From Cohnella phaseoli (GTDB lineage Bacteria; Bacillota; Bacilli; Paenibacillales; Paenibacillaceae): DNA of 64,000 nt. The translations under genes were made by a program, and so were the position numbers. The notes under the pieces are model-generated. The model did no database searches, was not told the origin of the DNA, and was given only the letters and a program-made list of their open reading frames with translations. Of this stretch, positions 17,858 to 26,581 are shown piece after piece (positions within the stretch are counted from its first letter, which is position 1; each line of letters opens with the position of its first letter). The stretch covers positions 1 to 64,000 of the forward strand of contig NZ_QRDZ01000030.1 in assembly GCF_003386235.1 (NCBI RefSeq), in the 5' to 3' direction.

Positions 17858-18769
17858 TTAGCTCATTCGTTCAGCAATACAACCGACCAGCGCGTCCACA
17901 TAGTCTGCGGCATCATTCAGGAATTCCGTTGCCGCAAACTCCAAGCCGTATGAAGAAGCTTCATTGTGGCTATGGATCCGGCAATCAAAGACGGCTTCGA
18001 CATTCTCGATTAAGGACAATAAATCGCAAACTACAACGGCTTTCCCTTCAGTGGCTGCAATGTCCCTGATTGCCTCGAGTATATCGGGGCCCAGCCATTT
18101 CTGCGGAGGCGACCCCGGACTACGATACGCGAGTCTCCAGTGATTCCAACAGGCTTCTGCGGCAACGGCAGCAGCCATCTCGCGAAACGCCGCGATAAAC
18201 TCCATATTGGCGGAAGGCAATCCGGGTTGGCTATGAGCTGTGAACAATACGGTAGTCTTGGGCCGATTGGCGGCGGATATCCATTGCAGCGCGGTCCGAA
18301 GCCGCCGGGCTAAAGCTTGAACAACTGCAGGATACAAATGCCAGTGGTTGATTTCGTCCACAGGAATTTCTGTATCCAGTGAAGCAAGCTTCTTACGCAC
18401 GCGCAAATGATAGGCTGCAGTTCCTGTTCGGGAGTAGAGAGGCGACATTGGAAAAGTATACAGTCGGGTAGCGCCATCGGCTACGATTTGCCTTGTCGTT
18501 TCCTCCACGAAAGGAGAGGTGTGCTTTGCCGTCTGGTACACCCGAACCTCCTCATTTAAGTACAGGGATAGCCGCTGCTCCAAAGCGGCCGCCAGTCGGG
18601 AAGTGACCGATCCGAGGGGATCGGCCGTTCCGATTGAGCGAAACCGCGACATTGCCGCCATCATCATTTCTGGCGGCGGCGTTTTGCCATGAAACAAGTG
18701 CGTGTAGAAAGCCGGAACATCGTCGATCGATTGCAAAGAAGCATAGCTAAGCAACAGAACTGCTTTCAT
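17858..18769 (-). CDS. Ferrochelatase-family protein (HemH-like)
   Basis: Protein of 303 aa in the HemH/CpfC fold. It keeps the metal-centre histidine H179 in VLFTAHSQPG and the acidic partner in LIENVEAVFD (E258 aligns with the HemH glutamate), plus the family stretch AYRSPGSPPQKWLGPDI. The frame extends upstream to 18895, but ATG 18769 has GAGGTGA in front and avoids a long overlap with the preceding gene. It is the last gene of the EAL-FecCD-FecE-FecB operon. A role in inserting or removing metal from an imported tetrapyrrole is an inference. It may be a paralogue of the housekeeping enzyme, which is normally in a hemEHY operon. Confidence 0.82.
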   Translation of the reverse strand: MKAVLLLSYASLQSIDDVPAFYTHLFHGKTPPPEMMMAAMSRFRSIGTADPLGSVTSRLAAALEQRLSLYLNEEVRVYQTAKHTSPFVEETTRQIVADGATRLYTFPMSPLYSRTGTAAYHLRVRKKLASLDTEIPVDEINHWHLYPAVVQALARRLRTALQWISAANRPKTTVLFTAHSQPGLPSANMEFIAAFREMAAAVAAEACWNHWRLAYRSPGSPPQKWLGPDILEAIRDIAATEGKAVVVCDLLSLIENVEAVFDCRIHSHNEASSYGLEFAATEFLNDAADYVDALVGCIAERMS

Positions 18770-18794
18770 TAAGAGTTCACCTCTGTGGAATGGA

Positions 18795-19760
18795 TTACAA
18801 ACGTTCCGGATGGAGCCAATGAGCAATCTCTTCCAGCGTATCGATTGAGTATCGCGTCGGGTTAAGCAGCTTGCGCGCAGGCATGACGAGGACACGCTTA
18901 TTTTTTACAGCCTGCAGGGTCGACCAGCCTGGCGTTTGCGTAACCTCGTTCATATCATCGCTTTTGCCTTTCTCCCATTCAACAAGCAGAATATAGTCGG
19001 GATCGGCCTTAATTATTTGCTCGATGGTCGCTTTGGTCGTACGCGTCAATCCAAGGCTGTCCGCAGCATGTGCGGCTCCGGCAAGGCGAACCAGATCATA
19101 TGAAATATTGGAGGAGCCGAGCAGGTAGGGGCCGGTGCCAGGTCCAAGCGGCGAGACTACCAGTACAGTGGGCCTTACCGCCTCGGATACGGCGGAAACG
19201 ACTTTTTCCTGTCGGCTTTTCATTTCCGCTACGATATCAGCGGCCTGCTTCTCCTCGCCAATAGCGGCGCCAATGGTCATGATGTTATTCATCAATACTT
19301 CCATTGTGCTCCATGATTCCAAGGAAATGATGGGAATGCCGGATTGCTCGAGCAGCTCCGTGGCTTCTTTTTCCTTGTCGTGCAGTTTGGTCATGATTAG
19401 CAAATCGGCATTGTAAGACAGCACTTGCTCGGGATCAAGCGAAGTGGCGCCGGCAATTTTATTGGCAACGCGACTTCCCTCCTCTGTCCGGAAAGCGAGC
19501 GAAGGATTTTCAATGCTTCTTGGCACGACGGCTACGCGTTCCGCGTCCGTTAGTTCCAGCACGACCTCGGCGGCATCAAGCGACAGCGCCGCGATCCGTT
19601 CAGGTTTCGAAGGAATTGCGCTAGCGGATTCGTTCACTTGATCTGTCTTGCCTGGCGACGAAGGCTCTTGGCTTAAGCCGCAGCCCGTCACGGCTGCCGC
19701 TGCGGTTAGCAGCAATAAATGGAATGTCCAAAGTTTAATAGATTTCTTTATTAGGCTCAT
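18795..19760 (-). CDS. FecB/BtuF-type substrate-binding lipoprotein
   Basis: Extracytoplasmic binding protein of 321 aa. A signal peptide ends in the lipobox VTGC (Cys about 27). After a Ser/Pro-rich linker comes the two-lobed class III binding fold (PERIAALSLDAAEVVLEL ... ADPDYILLVEWEKG). Such proteins deliver ferric siderophore, heme or cobalamin to FecCD permeases. It overlaps the ATPase gene by 4 nt (ATGA) and is followed 25 nt later by the ferrochelatase-like gene, which favours heme or a related tetrapyrrole as substrate; that is inference. Confidence 0.9.
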   Translation of the reverse strand: MSLIKKSIKLWTFHLLLLTAAAAVTGCGLSQEPSSPGKTDQVNESASAIPSKPERIAALSLDAAEVVLELTDAERVAVVPRSIENPSLAFRTEEGSRVANKIAGATSLDPEQVLSYNADLLIMTKLHDKEKEATELLEQSGIPIISLESWSTMEVLMNNIMTIGAAIGEEKQAADIVAEMKSRQEKVVSAVSEAVRPTVLVVSPLGPGTGPYLLGSSNISYDLVRLAGAAHAADSLGLTRTTKATIEQIIKADPDYILLVEWEKGKSDDMNEVTQTPGWSTLQAVKNKRVLVMPARKLLNPTRYSIDTLEEIAHWLHPERL

Positions 19761-20554
19761 GGCGTTCTCTCTCCTCTTGATTTTTGAATGGCCGTAATAG
19801 CTAGCGAATCGGTAGAAGGATCGGTATATACAGCCGCATCTACCTCATAGGCGGTTTGGAGCATAGCGGGCGTCAACACCTCCAGAGGTGCGCCGGCAGC
19901 GAGCAAGCTTCCGTTGTGAAGTAAAATCAGGCGGTCGCAGAAACGCGCTGCCAGACTTAAATCATGCAAAGCGGCAATCACGGCTAAGCCTTGCCGAGCC
20001 ATCTTGCGCATCAATTCAAGCACATGCAATTGATAGCGAATATCGAGCGCCGAAATCGGCTCATCCAGTAAGAGCAGACGAGGCTCTTGAGCGAGCGCCT
20101 TAGCGATCAATACCATTTGTCGCTGTCCTCCGGATAATTGGGTTGCATATCGATTGGCTAAATGATAAGTCGACGTTTTTTGCATCGCTTTTTGCGCGAT
20201 AAGCCGATCCAGCTCGCGTTCATTGCCGAAGGGCGGCAAATGGGGAAACCTCCCCATCAGCACGATATCTCGCACGGTAAAATCAAACTCAATGGCCGTA
20301 TTTTGCGGGACATAACCGATGATTTTGGCAAACTGTTTGCGCGTATATCGTCCAAACGGTTGATCCGCTATGCTGAATTGTCCGGAGGAGGGGGGAAGAA
20401 GACCCGCCAAAGTCCGGAGCAAGGTGGATTTGCCGCTGCCGTTGGGTCCAATTAAGCCAACACATTCACCTCCTTTGACGCTCAGGGAGATATCATGCAG
20501 AATTTGGCGATTGTCGATAAAGCTGTGAATTTGATGGGCAACAAGCATGTTCAT
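19757..20554 (-). CDS. FecE/HmuV-type ABC ATPase
   Basis: Cytoplasmic ATPase of 265 aa for the adjacent permease. Walker A GPNGSGKS, Q-loop GYVPQN, signature LSGGQRQM and Walker B LLLLDEPISALD are all intact. ATG 20554 overlaps the permease stop as ATGA; the longer upstream frame is only an overlap with the permease gene. Confidence 0.93.
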   Translation of the reverse strand: MNMLVAHQIHSFIDNRQILHDISLSVKGGECVGLIGPNGSGKSTLLRTLAGLLPPSSGQFSIADQPFGRYTRKQFAKIIGYVPQNTAIEFDFTVRDIVLMGRFPHLPPFGNERELDRLIAQKAMQKTSTYHLANRYATQLSGGQRQMVLIAKALAQEPRLLLLDEPISALDIRYQLHVLELMRKMARQGLAVIAALHDLSLAARFCDRLILLHNGSLLAAGAPLEVLTPAMLQTAYEVDAAVYTDPSTDSLAITAIQKSRGERTP

Positions 20555-21618
20555 TGCGCATGACCTCCCCGACGCGAGCGAATAATGATGGCGATAAATA
20601 CAGGAGCGCCGATACAGGCGCAGACGACTCCAACTTGCAAGGTGACCGGCTGAAGAACCATTCGCGATACGACATCTGCCAATACAAGGAAGATAGCGCC
20701 TCCTAGAGCGCTTGCCGGCAGCAGCAGGCGGTGGTCGGGCCCTGCCAGCAAGCGAATGATATGCGGTACCACAAGACCGACAAAGCCGATAATGCCGCTC
20801 ACCGCGACAGCCGCTCCCGTCATTAGGGAAGCAAGCGCCAGTAAAAGGTAGCGAACGAGCCGGATATTGACGCCGGATGTCGCAGCCTGATCGTCGCCAA
20901 GCAGCATCATGTTCAAGTGGCGGCCAAAGATCAGCATAAGCAGGCATCCGGACAAGATCGGAGCGGCGATCAATTGCAGATGCTCCCAGGTCCTTGCTTC
21001 CAAGCCGCCTTGCAGCCAAAAAACGATACTGCGCAATTCTTGATCGCTGCTGGAGCTAGCGACCATGATGCTGATCATGGCGGACAAAAGCGAGTTGATG
21101 CCGATGCCTAGGAGGAGCAAAGTGGCAATAGAGCGGCTGCGGCTGCTTCGCCAAACTGCGAGGATAATCAGCACAGCAAGGACAGCGCCGATAAATGCTG
21201 ATAACGGCAATGCCCATCTCCCGAATTGGCTCCAGCCAAAAAACAAAGCGCATACCGCCCCCGCTGCCGCTCCGCTGGATACGCCTACATACCCGGGTTC
21301 AACCAACGGATTTCGAAATACTCCTTGCATGGCTGCCCCCGATATGCCTAGCGCCATCCCGACCAACGCGCCAACGAGCACTCGCGGCAATCGAACCTGC
21401 GAGACGACAAGCCACTCCCGCTCCGTAACCTGGACAGGGAGCGGGTACCCGATCAGTTCCAGCAAAATAGCTGCCGTTCGCGAAAAAGGAATGGACACTG
21501 GACCAACCGATCCGGCGAATAGGATTGCCCCGAGCAGCGTAATGAACAATCCGAAAACAACTAAAATAATCGTGCGACTTCCACTTGAAGTCGGCTGAAG
21601 CGACTTTGATGCATGCAT
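20551..21618 (-). CDS. FecCD-family permease
   Basis: Iron/heme/cobalamin permease of 355 aa with about nine to ten helices. It carries the family stretches LPRVLVGALVGMALGISGAAMQGVFRNPLVEPGYVGVSSGAAAG and GFVGLVVPHIIRLL. A single permease gene is present, so it would act as a homodimer. ATG 21618 has GGAAGGA upstream and is preferred over the start at 21642. It is the only classical FecCD permease in the window although six FecB-type binding proteins are encoded. Confidence 0.92.
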   Translation of the reverse strand: MHASKSLQPTSSGSRTIILVVFGLFITLLGAILFAGSVGPVSIPFSRTAAILLELIGYPLPVQVTEREWLVVSQVRLPRVLVGALVGMALGISGAAMQGVFRNPLVEPGYVGVSSGAAAGAVCALFFGWSQFGRWALPLSAFIGAVLAVLIILAVWRSSRSRSIATLLLLGIGINSLLSAMISIMVASSSSDQELRSIVFWLQGGLEARTWEHLQLIAAPILSGCLLMLIFGRHLNMMLLGDDQAATSGVNIRLVRYLLLALASLMTGAAVAVSGIIGFVGLVVPHIIRLLAGPDHRLLLPASALGGAIFLVLADVVSRMVLQPVTLQVGVVCACIGAPVFIAIIIRSRRGGHAQ

Positions 21619-21632
21619 GTGAGTAATCCTTC

Positions 21633-22364
21633 CTAATGGCAATAGTCAAATGAGGGAGAATTGCAGCTCGCGGCCGGACGTCCGAGCAGAAAGCCTTGAC
21701 CGAGCGGAACGCCAAGGGATCGTGCGGCGATCAGATCATCGGCGCGCTCGATACCTTCCAGAACAAGCAGTTGTTCCCCGCGGCAAAACTCGGCAAATAG
21801 AGAAACCAGTCTTTGTTTGGCTGTATTAGTGGCCAGGTGCTTGCCGAAATAGCGATCCAGCTTTACGATGTCGGGTTTGTACTCGACAATTTTCTTGAGC
21901 GAGGCGGCGCCGGAACCGACATCATCAAGCGCAATCAGAAATCCGTATTGACGCATTTCAGATAGCCTCTCGCCTAATAAGGCGATATCCCACATCTTCT
22001 CTTCTTCAGGCGCTTCGTTAATCTCCAATACGATTCGGTTTAAAGGGAATCCGTTGTCCAGAAATTTGTTGACGATCCATGCGCTAAACGCAGGGTTTAG
22101 CAGTGTAGAGGGGAAAACATTGACGAATAACCAGGTAGGCGATCCGCAATTTTCCATCTGCTGAAAATACGTCGAAATAGATCGGGCCATAGCGCCGCTA
22201 TCCAATTCGTATAAATAGCGATGCGCGCGGGCCAGGCGAAATAAGCAGTCAGGAGAAATAGAATCGGATGAGCGGAGAAGGGCTTCGTGTCCGTGGACTC
22301 GTTCGTTCTCAATCCAGACGATAGGTTGAAAAAGAGAGTAGTGGCGATGTTGTGAGAAGATCAT
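21633..22364 (-). CDS. Single-domain EAL protein (cyclic-di-GMP phosphodiesterase type)
   Basis: A 243-aa protein consisting only of an EAL domain. The active-site markers are the signature E27-ALLR, N in FVNVFPS, E in VLEINE, DD in LDDVGSG (DDVG in place of DDFG), K in VKLDR and E in LEGIE. All metal and catalytic positions seem present, so it may hydrolyse cyclic-di-GMP, although DDVG variants can be weak. It is the first gene of the iron/heme transporter operon, ending 14 nt before the permease start. RBS AAAGGAGG precedes the ATG. Confidence 0.87.
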   Translation of the reverse strand: MIFSQHRHYSLFQPIVWIENERVHGHEALLRSSDSISPDCLFRLARAHRYLYELDSGAMARSISTYFQQMENCGSPTWLFVNVFPSTLLNPAFSAWIVNKFLDNGFPLNRIVLEINEAPEEEKMWDIALLGERLSEMRQYGFLIALDDVGSGAASLKKIVEYKPDIVKLDRYFGKHLATNTAKQRLVSLFAEFCRGEQLLVLEGIERADDLIAARSLGVPLGQGFLLGRPAASCNSPSFDYCH

Positions 22365-22404
22365 CCCGAAACCTCCTTTAATTTATTGATGAAAAGAAAA
22401 TTGT

Positions 22405-22433
22405 ATTAAACGAAAAGTTTTTCCTTTGTGCAA
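22405..22433 (-). promoter_or_regulatory. Promoter of the EAL-fecCD-fecE-fecB-hemH-like operon
   Basis: On the minus strand TTGCAC, a 17-nt spacer and TTTAAT lie about 40-70 nt before the EAL gene start. No convincing Fur box overlaps it. Confidence 0.6.
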
Positions 22434-22556
22434 AATATAATTTGTTGCTATTCTACATCAGGGATGTCGTCTCTTGCAATGACTTATTTTCATCCGCGTT
22501 ACCCCAAAAAGCCTTGACAAGAAAATAGAAAGTAATTAAGTTATACATGACCATAA

Positions 22557-22576
22557 ATTTTGCCTTAGGTAAAAAT
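22557..22576. promoter_or_regulatory. MntR box upstream of mntA
   Basis: The near-palindrome attttgccttaggtaaaaat closely resembles the Bacillus MntR operator (consensus TTTGCCTTAAGGAAA). It lies 37 nt upstream of the mntA GTG start, and an mntR gene closes the same cluster. Manganese-dependent repression is the natural reading. Confidence 0.8.
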
Positions 22577-22612
22577 TTTTGAGTTTAGACAATTTTTTAG
22601 GAGGAGAACAGA

Positions 22613-23572
22613 GTGGAACAGGTACGATTTAAGTCTAAATGGGTGTTGTTAGGGGTTAGTTTGCTCGTAATGGCGCTATGGATGGCGGGATGCACGTCCG
22701 ACAAGAAGTCGGATCCGAAAGAGAGCGGGAGCAAGCTGAACATCGTAACCACAATTGCTCAGATTGCCGAACCGATTTCCATCATTGGAGGCGACCGGGT
22801 TACGGTTCAAAGCTTGATGGGACCGGGCGTCGATCCGCACTTGTACAAAGCGACCCAAGGCGATATCGGAAAACTGGAAAGCGGCGATATGATCTTCTAC
22901 AGCGGGCTCCATCTGGAAGCCAATATGCTCAAAGTGTTTGAGGAAATCGGCAAGACCAGACCGGTATTGGGGATTAGCGAGTCTATACCGGCAGATCAGT
23001 TATTAAAGGACGAAGGGGGAGCGATCGATCCCCACGTCTGGTTTGACATCGACTTGTGGAAGCAAGCGCTTGGGGCGGCAACCGAACAATTGAAGATAGC
23101 TGCGCCCGAGGATGCGGAGTATTTCGAAAGCAACAAAGAAGCCTATTTTAAGAAGCTGGACGATCTTAAGGCCGATGCCAAAGCGAAATTGTCGCAAATT
23201 CCGCAAGAGAAACGCGTGTTGATTACAGCGCATGATGCATTCGGCTATTTTGGCCGCATGAACGAGATCAAGGTGGTCGGGCTGCAAGGACTGAGCACGG
23301 AAGACGAAGTAGGTTTATCCGATATTGACGATACGGTAAAGCTGCTGGTGGAGTACCAAGTTCCTGCCGTATTTGTGGAAAGCAGCATCAATCCGGCCTC
23401 TATCAATGCGGTAATCGAAGGGGCCAAGAAGCAAGGGCTTCATGTAGCGGTCGGCGGCGAATTGTTCTCGGATGCTATGGGCGATGCGGGAACGCCGGAA
23501 GGTACATACCTTGGCATGTACAGTCATAATGTCAATACGATTTATCAAGCATTAAGCGTAAAAGGAGAGTGA
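22613..23572 (+). CDS. mntA: Manganese/zinc-binding lipoprotein MntA (ZnuA/TroA family)
   Basis: Cluster A-I metal-binding lipoprotein of 319 aa. The signal peptide has lipobox MAGC. The metal ligands of the family are visible: H in GPGVDPHLYKAT, H in IDPHVWFD, and the HD pair in LITAHDAFGYFGR. An E/D pair near 280-290 completes the site. The start is GTG with GGAGGAG upstream. It is the first gene of mntABCD and is preceded by an MntR box. Confidence 0.93.
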   Translation: MEQVRFKSKWVLLGVSLLVMALWMAGCTSDKKSDPKESGSKLNIVTTIAQIAEPISIIGGDRVTVQSLMGPGVDPHLYKATQGDIGKLESGDMIFYSGLHLEANMLKVFEEIGKTRPVLGISESIPADQLLKDEGGAIDPHVWFDIDLWKQALGAATEQLKIAAPEDAEYFESNKEAYFKKLDDLKADAKAKLSQIPQEKRVLITAHDAFGYFGRMNEIKVVGLQGLSTEDEVGLSDIDDTVKLLVEYQVPAVFVESSINPASINAVIEGAKKQGLHVAVGGELFSDAMGDAGTPEGTYLGMYSHNVNTIYQALSVKGE

Positions 23573-23577
23573 CGGGG

Positions 23578-24315
23578 ATGCTTCCGGTTCTCAGCGTTGA
23601 TGGATTATCCGCTTCCTACAGGAAAAATAAAGTGTTGGATGACGTTGTATTCGATGTTAGCCCTGGGACGATGACCAGCATTGTAGGGCCGAACGGAGCA
23701 GGGAAATCAACCTTGCTCAAGACCATACTTGAATTGCATCCCCGTCTGGCGGGCAAGATCAGCTTCTTTGGTTCCTCCTATCAGAAAGTTAAATCCCGCA
23801 TCGGCTATGTTCCGCAACGCGGCTCCGTGGATTGGGATTTTCCCACTAATGCGCTTGACGTCGTATTGATGGGGCTATACGGAAAAATCGGCTGGCTGAA
23901 GTGGCCCAAACGATCTCACCGCGAAAAAGCGATGGAAGCTTTGGCGGAGATGGGGATGGCGGACTATGCTTCGCGCCAAATCAGCCAGTTGTCCGGCGGT
24001 CAGCAGCAGCGGGTCTTCCTGGCACGGGCCCTCGTCATGGATGCGGATTTGTACTTTCTGGATGAACCGCTTGCCGGCGTGGACGCGGCAACAGAGCGTG
24101 CGATTATGGCGACGCTCAATCTGCTGAAAAGCCGGGGAAGAACGGTGCTGGTCGTTCATCACGATCTGCAGACGGTAGAAGATTATTTTGACCATGTTTT
24201 GCTGCTGAATCGTACTGTCATTGCGCACGGTCCAACGGAGAAGACGTTTACCGAAAGCAACATTTATCGAACATACGGAGGAACGCTGCGCTGGAAGGGA
24301 GCGAAGTCTGGATGA
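23578..24315 (+). CDS. mntB: Manganese ABC transporter ATPase MntB
   Basis: ATPase of 245 aa for manganese uptake. Walker A GPNGAGKS, Q-loop YVPQR, signature LSGGQQQR and Walker B LYFLDEPLAGVD are intact. An in-frame GTG at 23569 overlaps the mntA stop, but AAAGGAG at 23561-23567 fits ATG 23578 better. It ends in a 4-nt ATGA overlap with mntC. Confidence 0.92.
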   Translation: MLPVLSVDGLSASYRKNKVLDDVVFDVSPGTMTSIVGPNGAGKSTLLKTILELHPRLAGKISFFGSSYQKVKSRIGYVPQRGSVDWDFPTNALDVVLMGLYGKIGWLKWPKRSHREKAMEALAEMGMADYASRQISQLSGGQQQRVFLARALVMDADLYFLDEPLAGVDAATERAIMATLNLLKSRGRTVLVVHHDLQTVEDYFDHVLLLNRTVIAHGPTEKTFTESNIYRTYGGTLRWKGAKSG

Positions 24316-25238
24316 TACTGGGTTTGTCGCATAATGCGCAATGGGTCTTGCTGAGTACCTTAATTCTGGGAACGGCTGCCGGCATTATCGGCTGCTTTGC
24401 GTACTGGAAGCGGCAAAGTTTGATGAGCGATGCCTTGTCTCATGCGGCTTTGCCGGGAGTGATTTGCGGATTTGCTATCCTTGGCGTGAAAAATCTGCCT
24501 GTCATGATTGCCGGCGCCGCTGCGAGCGCGCTATTCGGCGCTCTGCTTATCCATTGGATTAGATCTTCAAGCCGCGTCAAGGAAGATGCGGCAATGGGAA
24601 TCATCCTGTCCGTCTTCTTCGGTCTCGGCGTCATGCTGTTGACCTTTGTCAACCGTATGGCGGGAGCCAGCCAGAGCGGTCTGGATAGCTTTATCTTCGG
24701 TCAGGCGGCTTCCATGGTGAGCAAGGATGTATGGCTTATGGCGGGATTGGCGCTGCTTGTTCTGTTCATTTCGATGATCGCCTTCAAGGAATGGAAGCTT
24801 TTTCTGTTTGATGCGGCGTTTGCCAAAGGATTGGGGCTGTCGAGCCGCTGGATGAACAGTCTCTATATGTTTAGCCTTGTACTGGTCATAGTCATCGGAA
24901 TTCAGGCGGTGGGGGTTATTCTAATGGCAGCGCTGCTGATTACGCCGGCCGTCAGCGCCAGATATTGGACGAATTCCTTCAAGGGGATGATGATTTTGTC
25001 GGCATTGTTTGGGGGAGGCGCCGGCGTCATCGGAACGCTGCTGAGCGCGTACGGCAAAGGATGGCCGACAGGCCCGTTTATCGTGATTGCGGCCGCTTCG
25101 CTGTTTGTCGTCTCCTTGGCCTTGGGCGTTCGCAAAGGCTTGCTGGTCATGGGAATTCAGCAATATCGCCAGCGCAAGCTGCTTAACAAGCCGTCCGTTC
25201 ATCAACGCGGGGCGCTGGAAAGGGGGAATTCGGCATGA
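24312..25238 (+). CDS. mntC: Manganese ABC permease MntC
   Basis: ABC-3 family permease of 308 aa with about eight helices, containing the family stretch RQSLMSDALSHAALPGVICGF. It overlaps mntB and mntD by ATGA junctions, so the genes are translationally coupled. It forms the channel together with MntD. Confidence 0.92.
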   Translation: MILGLSHNAQWVLLSTLILGTAAGIIGCFAYWKRQSLMSDALSHAALPGVICGFAILGVKNLPVMIAGAAASALFGALLIHWIRSSSRVKEDAAMGIILSVFFGLGVMLLTFVNRMAGASQSGLDSFIFGQAASMVSKDVWLMAGLALLVLFISMIAFKEWKLFLFDAAFAKGLGLSSRWMNSLYMFSLVLVIVIGIQAVGVILMAALLITPAVSARYWTNSFKGMMILSALFGGGAGVIGTLLSAYGKGWPTGPFIVIAAASLFVVSLALGVRKGLLVMGIQQYRQRKLLNKPSVHQRGALERGNSA

Positions 25239-26110
25239 GCTATGCCGGCTGGATTATACTGACTGCTTCTCTAGTCGGGATTTCCTGCGGATTGGTCGGT
25301 TCATTGCTCGTTCTGCGCCGAATGGCGATGATGGCGGATGCCATTAGTCATACGGTGTTGCTTGGCATTGTGACTGCCTTCTTGATCACGCGCGAGCTAA
25401 GCGGCATTCATATGCTGATCGGCGCAATCGTTGCCGGATTGCTGACCGCGATATTAATTCAGTGGCTGCACTCTCTCGGCGTGCAGCAGGAAGCTTCCAT
25501 CGGGGTTGTTTTCACTTCTTTATTCGCGGTTGGCGTTGTCCTGATTGCAACCAAAGTCGGAAATGCGCATCTGGATGTCCAGCACACTTTAATGGGGGAG
25601 ATCACTTTCATTCCTTGGGAGAAAATGAGCCTGCCCTGGATTGGCGAAGTGCCGGAAGCGGTATTTATTTTGTCTATCGTGCTTGTCGTTGTATTAATCG
25701 CAATCATCGGATTTTTCAAGGAATGGAAGCTGACTTCGTTTGATCCTGCGCTTGCGGCGAGTATTGGCATCCCGGTTGTGCTTATGCATTACGTTTTTAT
25801 GGGGCTAGTCTCCGTGACGACGGTAGCGGCATTCGACGCAGTTGGCGCAATTATGGTTGTGGCGATGCTCATCACCCCTGCTTCGGCGGCTTACCTCTGG
25901 ACAGACCGATTGGCGATCATGATGGGGTTAAGCGGAGCGTTCGGCATTATCGCGGCGGTGGCCGGATATTATATTGCCGTTTGGTTGGACACTTCAATTT
26001 CCGGGTCGATGGCTTTTGCGACCGGACTTCTATTTATGATCAGTTTCATTGCTTCGCCTAAGCACGGCATCGTTGCCAGACTGAGGCGGCCGACCTTGAC
26101 GTCGACCTAA
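25235..26110 (+). CDS. mntD: Manganese ABC permease MntD
   Basis: Second ABC-3 permease, 291 aa, with the homologous stretch RRMAMMADAISHTVLLGIVTAF. It differs from MntC in loop lengths, so the channel is a heterodimer as in Bacillus MntCD. It ends 15 nt before mntR. Confidence 0.92.
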   Translation: MSYAGWIILTASLVGISCGLVGSLLVLRRMAMMADAISHTVLLGIVTAFLITRELSGIHMLIGAIVAGLLTAILIQWLHSLGVQQEASIGVVFTSLFAVGVVLIATKVGNAHLDVQHTLMGEITFIPWEKMSLPWIGEVPEAVFILSIVLVVVLIAIIGFFKEWKLTSFDPALAASIGIPVVLMHYVFMGLVSVTTVAAFDAVGAIMVVAMLITPASAAYLWTDRLAIMMGLSGAFGIIAAVAGYYIAVWLDTSISGSMAFATGLLFMISFIASPKHGIVARLRRPTLTST

Positions 26111-26125
26111 ACAGGAGGAGAAGAG

Positions 26126-26581
26126 ATGACAACGCCCGGCATGGAAGATCATTTGGAGCAAATCTATCTGCTGTCGCTTGACAAAGGGTATACTCGGGTT
26201 TCCGATGTTGCCGAAGCGTTGTCCGTCCATCCCTCATCCGCTTCGAAGATGGCGCAGAAACTCGGAGAATCCGGCTATATTGAATATGAGAGATATGGCC
26301 GGATTTCCTTGACGAGGAAAGGGGCTCGAGTCGGTCAACAACTGCTTGACAGACATCGGCTGCTGGAACGTTTTTTACGGCAGATTGGCGTACCCGAGCA
26401 ACGCATTGAAAGAGAGGTTGAGCAGCTAGAGCATCATTTTAGCTGGAGTACGCTTGAACTGCTTCGAGATTTGGTGCATTTTATGGAGGCTGATCAGGGA
26501 ACGGCAACAGGTTATGGTCGCAAAAAGCGGCTCAGTACAAGCGATAGACATAAGGATCTTTTGGAGCAGCGATTTTTTTGA
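26126..26581 (+). CDS. mntR: Manganese-responsive repressor MntR
   Basis: DtxR-family regulator of 151 aa, very like Bacillus MntR. The N-terminus MTTPGMEDHLEQIY contains the first metal ligand D8, the helix-turn-helix contains VHPSSASKMAQKL, and the dimer/metal domain has the ligands in EQLEHHFSW. It should repress mntABCD through the box at 22557. It is in the same transcription unit, giving autoregulation. Its last 50 nt overlap, tail to tail, the end of the gene on the other strand. Confidence 0.95.
   Translation: MTTPGMEDHLEQIYLLSLDKGYTRVSDVAEALSVHPSSASKMAQKLGESGYIEYERYGRISLTRKGARVGQQLLDRHRLLERFLRQIGVPEQRIEREVEQLEHHFSWSTLELLRDLVHFMEADQGTATGYGRKKRLSTSDRHKDLLEQRFF

Noticed and set aside
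20555..21019. N-terminal extension of the FecE-type ATPase
   Set aside because: It is the antiphase translation of the permease gene; ATG 20554 gives the standard ATPase start.
22514..22519. TTGACA as -35 of mntA
   Set aside because: No acceptable -10 lies 16-19 nt downstream, so I do not call this promoter.
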